From contig CAWBXX010000008.1 of assembly GCA_963792885.1 (NCBI GenBank), forward strand, positions 1-64,000: DNA of 64,000 bases. Reading direction: 5' to 3'. Source of the DNA: DASWJZ01 sp963792885. GTDB taxonomy: Bacteria > Pseudomonadota > Alphaproteobacteria > Rhizobiales > Afifellaceae. Of this stretch, positions 57,235 through 64,000 are shown piece by piece. Position 1 is the stretch's first letter; the number at the start of each line of letters is the position of its first letter. A program made the position numbers and the translations under genes. Under the pieces are notes generated by a model, which was not told the DNA's origin, did not search any database, and was given only the letters and a program-made list of their open reading frames with translations.

Positions 57235-58349
57235 CCGGCGAGGTGACGACGATCGGCGGGCGAGACCTCGCGCCGCGCGACCGGCCGGCCGCTCATCATG
57301 CCAATGAGCTGCAACCCGTACTTCGCCTTCTGGCCCCAAGGGGAATCGGGATCGAGCTCGCGGTACCGCTCCCAGAGCTGCGAAGCCTTCGCGTAGTCGC
57401 CGGCGTCAAACTCCAGAAGCGCCAGGTTGTAGAGTGGATCGGGATAGCCGGGATCGGCGGAGATCGCTTGCCTCAGATGCCGCTTCGCGGATTCCGGATC
57501 GCCGTGCTCGCGCGCGATTGCCGCGAGGTTGTACCACGCTTCGGCATAGGTCGGATCGAGGCGGAGCGCCTTGTTGAGATAGCGCCGCGCCTCCTTCCAT
57601 TCGCCCTGCTTCAGAAGAGTGTGGCTGAGATTGAAGGCGACGTCCGCGTCCTTCGGCTCGATCTCCACGCAGCGCCGGTAGAGCGCCGCCGCGCGCGCCC
57701 AATCCTCCGCCTCCTCGGCCTCGCGCGCCTCCTCAAAAAGCCGCTCGGCCCGGTCGCCCTCGTCGGACGGGAGCGAGAGGACAAGCTGACCTGAAAGCTC
57801 CGACAGCGCCTCGCCACTCTGCATCAGCACCGCCTTGCCGGCGCGCGCCAGCCGCACGTTGGCGACGCCTCCCTCACGCGAGTGGGCCGCGCGCACGAGA
57901 TCCAGCCAGCCGACGCCGTCGGCGGCGAGCTTCGCGTATTGCCGCGCGGCGACGAGGTCACGGAAACCGAAAGGCTCCTCGGTGGACTCGAACGCATCGA
58001 AAAGCCGAAGATGGTCGAAGGTCTCCCGACCGAGGCCGGACTGCTCGTTGATCTGCCGCATGGAAAGCTCGCGCGGCCCCTTCGGCGCATCGGCGAGCTT
58101 GAGGAGCCGCAGGAACGCATGCTCGCTTAGGAGCTGCGCGCCCGCCTTCCGCGCTTCGTCGATGCGGGCCTCGATGCTCGCGGCACTCGACCCGTCTGCC
58201 AAGCGATGGCCGAAGACTGCGAACCGCGTCCGCCGCGAAATGCCATGCCGAAGCTCCGCGCCGCGCGCCTTGATCTCACGGGCCGCCAGCCGGCGGGGAA
58301 ACGCCTCGAGCGCCCCGAGGATGACAAATGCCGCACCGTCGATCGCCAT
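57231..58349 (-). CDS. BRCT domain / MerR-like / tetratricopeptide repeat protein next to the end-joining genes
   Basis: A cytoplasmic protein of 372 residues with three parts. Residues 5-85 look like a BRCT domain: FVILGALEAFPRRLAAREIK, a GAELRHGISRRTRFAVFG core and a last helix SEHAFLRLL. Residues 95-155 resemble a MerR-type helix-turn-helix (SMRQINEQSGLGRETFDHL and FGFRDLVAARQYAKLAADGV). Residues 195-345 carry about four tetratricopeptide repeats (AALYRRCVEIEPKDADVAFN and the following units). It lies 101 nt after ku and overlaps the hydrolase gene by 4 nt, all on one strand with ligD. BRCT domains often serve DNA repair, so a link with end joining is an attractive inference. Confidence 0.82.
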   Translation of the reverse strand: MAIDGAAFVILGALEAFPRRLAAREIKARGAELRHGISRRTRFAVFGHRLADGSSAASIEARIDEARKAGAQLLSEHAFLRLLKLADAPKGPRELSMRQINEQSGLGRETFDHLRLFDAFESTEEPFGFRDLVAARQYAKLAADGVGWLDLVRAAHSREGGVANVRLARAGKAVLMQSGEALSELSGQLVLSLPSDEGDRAERLFEEAREAEEAEDWARAAALYRRCVEIEPKDADVAFNLSHTLLKQGEWKEARRYLNKALRLDPTYAEAWYNLAAIAREHGDPESAKRHLRQAISADPGYPDPLYNLALLEFDAGDYAKASQLWERYRELDPDSPWGQKAKYGLQLIGMMSGRPVARREVSPADRRHLAG

Positions 58350-58450
58350 CGCTTGCCGCCGATTGCCCCACCGCCCGAATCGCCGCGGACTCTATCGCTG
58401 CCGGAGCGGCATCCTACCCTAAAACCGGCGGGCAGTTTCCTTGATCTTGC

Positions 58451-59321
58451 TCAGGCGCTCTTACGTCGCGGTGCTGACTTCTGCGATTTTGCAGCCGTCG
58501 TCTTCTGCGCGCCGCCCTTGCGCCCCTTGCTCGCGGCGGGCGGTTTCTCGTCGGAAAGGCTCTTCTTCAAGGCGTCCATCAGGTTGATGACCTTGCCGCG
58601 CTCCGGCGCCGCCGCCATCACCGGCGTCTCGCCGGCAACCTTCGCCCTGATGATCTCCATCAGACCTTCCTCGTAACGGTCGGTGAAGGCGCCGGGATCG
58701 AAGGGCTTCGTCTTCTGCTCGATCAGCTTCTCGGCAAGCTGCAGCATTTCCTTGTCGACGCCGTTCTTCTCCGGAATCTCGTCGAAATACTCGCTCGACT
58801 TGCGCACCTCATTTGGCCGCCGAAGCGTCTGCATCAGCATGCCCTTCTCGCGCACGTCGATCGAGACGACCCGCTCGCGGTTCGACATCACGACCCGGGC
58901 GACGGCGGTCTTGCCGGTCTTCTTCATCGCCTCGCGCAGGACCACAAAGGTCTCCTCGGCGATCTTCCCGTCGGGCGCGAGGAAATACGGCGTGTCGTCG
59001 TAGAGCACGTCGATCGCGCCCTGGTCCACGAACGCCTCGATGGCGATCGTGTCGGTCGAACTCGATCTTGACCTTCTCGAAGTCGGAATCGTCGAGGATC
59101 ACGTACTGGTTCTTCTGGTACTGATAGCCTTTGACGAGATCGCTCCGCTCCACTTGGCCGAGCTCCGGGTCGACCGGCTTCATCGCCACGCGATTGTGCG
59201 TGTCCTTGTGGAGGAGATTGAAGGCGATGCGGTCGCTGGTGCTGGTCGCCGTATAGAGCCGGACGGGACAGCTCACCAAAGAGAGCTTCAGATACCCCTT
59301 CCAGCTAGCCCTGGGTGCCAT
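58451..59321 (-). CDS. ku: Ku protein of non-homologous end joining (one frameshift)
   Basis: A Ku homodimer subunit of about 289 residues, the bacterial length. It begins APRASWKGYLKLSLVSCPV, with FNLLHKDTHNRVAMKPVD and VERSDLVKGYQYQKNQYV next, all typical of Ku. An extra T near 59055 breaks the frame; restoring it gives STDTIAIEAFVDQGAIDVL. The C-terminus is a lysine- and arginine-rich tail (AAKSQKSAPRRKSA), which in other Ku proteins helps DNA threading or LigD contact. It lies 46 nt downstream of ligD. Start ATG at 59321. Confidence 0.93.
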
Positions 59322-59367
59322 GCGAAATCCTCCAAACGCGACTCGAACGCTGAACGCGCCGGTTCGT

Positions 59368-61897
59368 TCAAGCAGAGATCCGGCTTGCCAGATCCTTGCC
59401 GAGCACCGCGGCATGCGCGTCCATCTCGGCCCAAGGATCGCCGGAATTGCTTAAAAAGCCGGGAACCGTAGCGTAATTCAGATCCTCAGGCGCGTCGATT
59501 GAGCGAAGATCCTCCCAGGCGACCGGGGTGGAGGCGGGAAGCCCGCGCGCGGCCCTGAGCGAATAGACGCCGACCGCGGTCGCGCTCCTGGCATTTCGAT
59601 GAAAATCGAGGAAAATCCGACGCTTACGGGCGGATTTCGCCATCGTCGTCACGAACGTATCCGGGTGGCGCCTGGCGACCGCCACGGCGATCGCGCCGCT
59701 AAGCTCATGAAGCTCCTTCCAGCTCGCACGCCGCTCGATAGGCACGACAACGTGAATGCCCTTCTTGCCGGAGGTCTTGGCGAAGCTCTTGAGCCCTGCG
59801 CGAGAGAGCTCGGCGCGCATCGCCTCCGCCGCCGCCTTCACGTCGCGCCATTCGACGCCCTCGCCGGGATCGAGATCGAAGAACATACGGTCCGGCCGCT
59901 CCGGCTTGTCGACCCGGCAGCCCCAGGGATGGAACTCGATCACGCCGAACTGCGCGAGCGCCAGGAACCCCGCAGCATCCGCGATGACGAGATAGTTCCG
60001 CTCCTCTTCGTCCTTCTCCCGCTTCGAGACAAAGGTCTTCACCTCGGCCGGCATGCCGGCAAACGCGTGACGCTGGAAGAAACAGTCTTCGAGCTTGCCG
60101 CTCGGGCAGCGCACCAGCGAGACGGGACGCTGCAGGATATGCGGCAGCATCGCGTCGCCGACCCTGGCGTAATAGACGGCGAGGTCGAGCTTGGTTGGCC
60201 CGGTCTTGGAGAACATGCGCCGCTCCGGGTTGGTCACCCAGATCGAGGCGAGATGCGCGTCGGTGATGTAGCGCTTCATTCGGGCGGCGTTCTTCGGTGC
60301 CGAAAATTCCGGCTCGCGCAGCCCACGAAAAACGCCGTGGCGGACCTGATTGTCGCGCGTCTTGTTGCTGTAGAGCACGCGCGCCTTGAGCACCGGCTCG
60401 ATCCAGTGCGCGCCCTTTCTAAGAAGCGCCGGAACCTCGACCGGCGCGTCCGTCCGCGCATATTCGTCGAGCCGCTTCGGCAGCGATTTCACCTCTGCGG
60501 AGGAGAAACCCGTCCCGACCTTACCCACCGAAACGAGCCCGTCCTCGCCCTCCTCCGCCAGAAGCAGCGCCGCCAGCCCGCCCGCCTGCGGCGAGGTCGT
60601 GTAGCCGACGATCGTGAAGGCTTCGAGTTTCTTCGATTTCGCCTTCAGCCAGGTCTTTGAGCGGTCCTGGAAATAGTGCGCGTCGGCGCGCTTCGAGACC
60701 ACGCCTTCGAGGCCGGCCTCTGACGCCTTGTCGAAGAGCACGTTCCCCTGTCCCGCCACGTGCGCCGAATACTGGATCGCCGAATGGTCACCGACGACCG
60801 GCGCGAGCAGCTTTTCAAGAAGCTTCTTGCGCTCGACGAGTGCCACGCCGGTGAGGTCGTAGCCATTCAGATACGGTAGGTCGAAGGCATAGAAAACCAT
60901 GCGCGAGGATTCGCCGTTGGCGATCGCGTCCTGCAGGTCGCCGAAATGGGTGACGCCTAATTCGTCGGGCACCACGACCTCGCCGTCGATCACGGCGCTC
61001 TTCACCGTGAGCGCGGCGAAGGCTTCCGCGAGCGCGGCGTACTTGTTCGTCCAATCGTGGCCGTTCCGCGTCAGCAGCCGCGCCTTGCCCTCATCGACAA
61101 TCGCGATGGTGCGGTAACCGTCGAACTTGATCTCGTGCAGCCACTCCTTGCCGCTTCGGCGGCTCGTCGACTTGCGTGGCGAGCTGCGGCTTGAAGCTCT
61201 TCGGCAGCGGCTTCGCTTTTGCGCCCTTAAGCGCGCCGGGCTTCAGCACTGCGGGCGCCTTCGGCTTGTCCGGATCGACATTGCGCGGCGTGCGTGGACG
61301 CTTCGCCGGCTTCGATTGCCAGGTCGGATCGACGCCCTGCTTCAGCTCCTCGACATTGCGCCCGGATTTCACGCTCTCCGGCCGCGTCTCCAGGATGTCG
61401 ATGTCGGACGCCGCGTCGTCGTGCTCCTTGATGAGAAGCCAGTTGTTCTTCTTCTCTCCCGGCCGATGTTTGAGCCGGGTCAGCATCCAGCCGCCATGGA
61501 GCTTCTCGCCTGCGAGCCGGAATTTCAGCGCGCCCTTCTCCAAGCTCGACTGGAGATCGCCCATCGGTGCCCACGTGCCGGAATCCCAGATCAGCGTCGC
61601 GCCCGCGCCATACTGCCCCTCGGGGATCGTGCCCTCGAAGCCGCCGTATTCGAGCGGATGGTCCTCCACCTCGACGGCGAGCCGCTTCTCCTTCGGGTCG
61701 AGCGACGGGCCTTTCGGCACCGCCCAGCTCTTCAACACATCCCCGACCTGCAGACGCAGATCGTAGTGAAGCCGCGTCGCGTCGTGCTTATGGATCATGT
61801 AGAGATTGCCGGAGCGCCCGGAGGGCGCGCCCTCCGGCTCCGTCGTGCGCGTAAAATCGCGCTTCTTCCGATAGGTCTCGAGCGGCCGCTCAGGCAT
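59368..61897 (-). CDS. ligD: DNA ligase D, phosphoesterase-ligase-polymerase (one frameshift)
   Basis: A multi-domain repair enzyme of about 842 residues in the order known from Pseudomonas LigD. Residues 1-190 are the 3'-phosphoesterase (HKHDATRLHYDLRL, VEVEDHPLEYGGFEG). A basic linker with KPKAPAVLKPGALKG follows. The ATP-dependent ligase starts with the nucleotidyl lysine in LHEIKFDGYRT and contains VIDGEVVVPD and GLEGVVSKR. The C-terminal primase-polymerase has RMFFDLDPGEGVEW with its metal aspartates and GIHVVVPI. One extra A near 61150 breaks the frame directly before the ligase lysine. It acts with Ku in repairing double-strand breaks. Confidence 0.94.
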
Positions 61898-61982
61898 GGC
61901 TCGATTGTTAAAGCCGGGCGGCGTCCTGCGCTCAAGAAGTGCGGTGGAAAAGATTGCACCATCAAGACCCGGATCAAACGCC

Positions 61983-63084
61983 TTATCTTCGGCGCAGGAT
62001 AAGGGTGACGATCATGGTCTCGGACGCGTGCCGCCCCGGTTCGGCCTGGTAGTAGTCCGTAAGCCGCCGGAAAAACGTCTCTGTCATCGTGTCCACCTCC
62101 GCCGCGTCCCGCGCCGCGGGGCCGAAGAGATGCATCCGAAGGCTCGATTCGCCAAAACCGCGGATGTATCCCGCATAGAGCTTGGCATAGGTCGCCTGGG
62201 TCGCCGATCTCGTGGATATAGACATCCTGCGGATTGACGGCGGCGGGGCGGACCGATGCCTCAACGATATCGAATGCCTCGGCGAGGTCCGGTTCCTCTT
62301 CGACTGGCGCGCGCACTTCTTCCGCGGTCGGGAACCACAGCGAGAACAGGAAACCGTCCAACGCGGAGCCATCGAGCAGGCCATCGGCGACCATCTGATG
62401 CGCGACGTCGTAGATCGCCCGGTAAAGCTTCCGCGCGGACGCCCTGATCCCGTTCTTTTCCGCCTTGTCGGGCACACTTCCAAGCGTCGACACGAACAGG
62501 AAGCCGCCGCTCCGTAGTTCCTGGGCACGGCAGCGCAGGAACTGCGTCCAGTCCGCCCGCGCCAGCGCGGCCACTTCGGCGCGGGCCTCTCCTTCGAGAT
62601 CGGCAAACCAGACCGTGCCCGGCGAATAGACGGAGATCGAGCGGCTCAGCCAATGGCTTGCGGCGAAACAAGTGCCGAGCGCGACCGAGCGCGGCGCGGC
62701 CATGACGCCGTAGAAGGATCCAGCGGCTATCTCGGTACGGATACCCGAACCTTGGTGTTGATAGCCGCCCTTACCGAAGATGAGCGCCATGAGCGCGCTC
62801 CAGTCGTTTCCGGGTTGGTCCGTGTGCCGGACGACCACGGTGCTGGCCGGCGAAATCTGCCGGTACGCATCGATCGCCGGCCGCACGGCATCCAGCGCGC
62901 TGCGACCGGGGCCGCATCCGTAGTCGGCCAGAACGAATTCCGGGTCGACCGCGCCGATTTCCCGCACCAGCGCGGCGACCTGGTCCTCTTTGCTGCGGAC
63001 CATCTGGTCCTGCATGAACGAATTGCGGTCGTAGTCGACCATGCGCTCCGTCGACGGAACATGCGGCTCTGCTGTCGGCTTCAT
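61983..63084 (-). CDS. SABATH-like carboxyl methyltransferase (one frameshift)
   Basis: An S-adenosylmethionine-dependent methyltransferase of about 366 residues. It has the order of motifs of the SABATH family, best known in plants for methylating salicylate, jasmonate and indole-acetate: VDYDRNSFMQDQM (the SAM and substrate binding YxxNSxxQ), LADYGCGPGRSALD, GSFYGVMAAPRSVALGT followed by SHWLSRS, and the C-terminal TDYYQAEPG. An extra A near 62197 splits it; the join reads IGDPATYAKLYAGYIRGF. It is 85 nt upstream of ligD on the same strand. The substrate acid is unknown. Confidence 0.83.
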
Positions 63085-63197
63085 CTGAAACTCCTCATCC
63101 GCCCGTCCGAACGAGATGTGCTGTCCTCCATCGTGAGCAGAGGTTCGAGCGCCTCGTCTCCGCGCTCGTCATCATCGTTGTGATCTTGATCGCCATT

Positions 63198-63217
63198 TAT
63201 GCATGAGCTTATGCATA
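63198..63217. promoter_or_regulatory. short inverted repeat upstream of the methyltransferase gene
   Basis: TATGCAT, a 6-nt spacer (GAGCTT) and ATGCATA form a perfect 7-bp inverted repeat in an AT-richer patch, 114 nt upstream of the methyltransferase start. It could be an operator. There is no regulator gene next to it, so the reading is tentative. Confidence 0.35.
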
Positions 63218-63253
63218 GGTTTGTCGCGGTCGCGGCTAACACGTTGAAGGAGC

Positions 63254-63330
63254 TGGCGACCCCGAGAGGATTCGAACCTCCGACCCTCAGATTAGGAATC
63301 TGATGCTCTATCCGACTGAGCTACGGGGTC
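63254..63330 (-). tRNA. tRNA-Arg (anticodon CCU)
   Basis: A 77-nt tRNA on the minus strand with an encoded CCA. The acceptor GACCCCG pairs with the terminal CGGGGTC, the D arm is GCTCAGTCGGATAGAGC, the anticodon stem is TCAGA/TCTGA with loop TTCCTAA giving CCU (reads AGG), and the T arm is GGAGGTTCGAATCCTC. It lies between the methyltransferase gene and the thermonuclease-family gene. Confidence 0.96.
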
Positions 63331-63440
63331 TCGTGCCGGTATTGGGAAGCACTTAGGGTAATGGTCTCCTTGATGGCAAGAGGACCAGTGATTTGAGTAA
63401 ATCGGCCGGAGGCGGCGGGCGCCGTTTCCTGCGCAGTGCA

Positions 63441-64000
63441 ATGGCGGCGCTTCTTTTCGCGGGCCTCTCGGCGGGTTCGTCAAATTCGTCGGCCGCCGCG
63501 CCCGCTTGCTTCAATCCTGCGGCGGGGACATTCCTTGCGGAGGCGGTCGATGCCCGCTCCGTTCGCCTAGCCGACGGCCGTGCGCTTCGCCTCGCCGGCA
63601 TCGAGCCCTTCACCCTCCTCCTCGACGAAGCCGGTGACGCCGAGGAAAAGCTGAAGCGCCGCCTTGCCGCGCTTGTCGCCGGCACAGAGCTTCGCGTCGA
63701 GATCGTCGCCGGCGAGCCCGACCGCTACGGGAGATTGCCCGCCCTTGCCGCGATCGGTGGAGCGCTGCTCCAGGAAAAGCTCGCCGGCGAAGGTTTGGCC
63801 GTCGCGTTCGCGGCCGGCGACCCCCTCCCCTGTTTCGAGCGCCTGCTTGCAGCGGAGGACGGAGGCACGGCGGCAGCGGCGCGGTTTCTGGTCGAGCGCA
63901 ACCGTGGCCGATGCGCGGCCCGAGGCACTTGTGTCGCGCATCGGCCGGTTCGCGATCTTCGAGGGAACCATCCTCTCCGTCGGCACCCGCCCGGCTACGA
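63441..64000 (+). CDS. secreted thermonuclease-family protein, partial at the window edge (one frameshift)
   Basis: The reading starts with a signal peptide (MAALLFAGLSAGSSNSSAAA) and continues ALRLAGIEPFTLLLDEAGDA, then VEIVAGEPDRYGRLPALAAI, a layout matching staphylococcal-nuclease-like domains (the DRYGR segment is typical). An apparent extra base near 63900 shifts the frame; the other side reads TVADARPEALVSRIGRFAIF and EGTILSVGTR, a conserved second part known from rhizobial thermonuclease-family proteins. The gene runs off the window end. A TTG at 63393 would add 16 residues with a twin-arginine-like GGRRFLRSA and may be the true start. Confidence 0.75.
   Translation, partial: MAALLFAGLSAGSSNSSAAAPACFNPAAGTFLAEAVDARSVRLADGRALRLAGIEPFTLLLDEAGDAEEKLKRRLAALVAGTELRVEIVAGEPDRYGRLPALAAIGGALLQEKLAGEGLAVAFAAGDPLPCFERLLAAEDGGTAAAARFLVERNRGRCAARGTCVAHRPVRDLRGNHPLRRHPPGY

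Overview
The window looks like a GC-rich chromosome segment from an alphaproteobacterium, most likely a member of the Hyphomicrobiales (Rhizobiales). The evidence is the rhizobial-type L-rhamnose cluster (bifunctional RhaD plus RhaI with an ABC importer), many CUT2-type sugar ABC systems, LigD/Ku end joining, a RibB with a degenerate GTP-cyclohydrolase-like tail, and intergenic palindromic repeats of the kind common in that order. I see no prophage, insertion sequence, CRISPR array or plasmid gene.

Layout. 0.2-7.1 kb: a minus-strand sugar import operon (binding protein, ATPase, two permeases, a ketose 3-epimerase-like enzyme) behind a LacI-type regulator. 7.6-17.5 kb: a large unknown membrane protein, an acetolactate-synthase-like ThDP enzyme, RibB, a secreted or anchored alpha/beta hydrolase, an SDR, a CoA-transferase and an aldo/keto reductase. 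17.7-30 kb: the L-rhamnose regulon, rhaD-rhaI leftward and rhaR-T-P-Q-S-U-K rightward, with a striking 21-bp inverted repeat in the divergent promoter and a second aldo/keto reductase after rhaK. 30-42 kb: housekeeping and small-function genes (M14-like secreted protein, macro-domain hydrolase, two 3-hydroxybutyrate-dehydrogenase-like SDRs, a RelE-type toxin-antitoxin pair, ispG, deaminase, AlkA, esterase, diguanylate cyclase, HNH protein, dsbB, tRNA-Leu). 42-56 kb: epimerase, ABC exporter, EamA transporter, M20 amidohydrolase, D-Ala-D-Ala carboxypeptidase, TusA, FATP-type acyl-CoA synthetase, DUF924, GNAT, nicotinamidase, cytochrome c, P1B-type ATPase. 56-63 kb: a same-strand group of SABATH-like methyltransferase, ligD, ku, a BRCT-TPR protein and a small hydrolase, then tRNA-Arg and a truncated thermonuclease-family gene.

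A dominant technical feature is about 29 single-base frameshifts across 20 genes, by my count 26 apparent +1 insertions and 3 deletions. They fall in conserved genes, including the normally essential ispG, and every corrected gene has a whole number of codons and conserved motifs on both sides. I therefore read them as sequence errors rather than gene decay and annotate the whole genes. Starts and ends of corrected genes are reliable; exact indel positions are approximate.

The best candidates for new biology are the BRCT/MerR-like/TPR protein encoded directly downstream of ligD-ku, the bacterial SABATH-type methyltransferase beside it, the rhamnose operator architecture, and two uncharacterised envelope proteins (7.6-9.8 kb and 30.1-31.6 kb).
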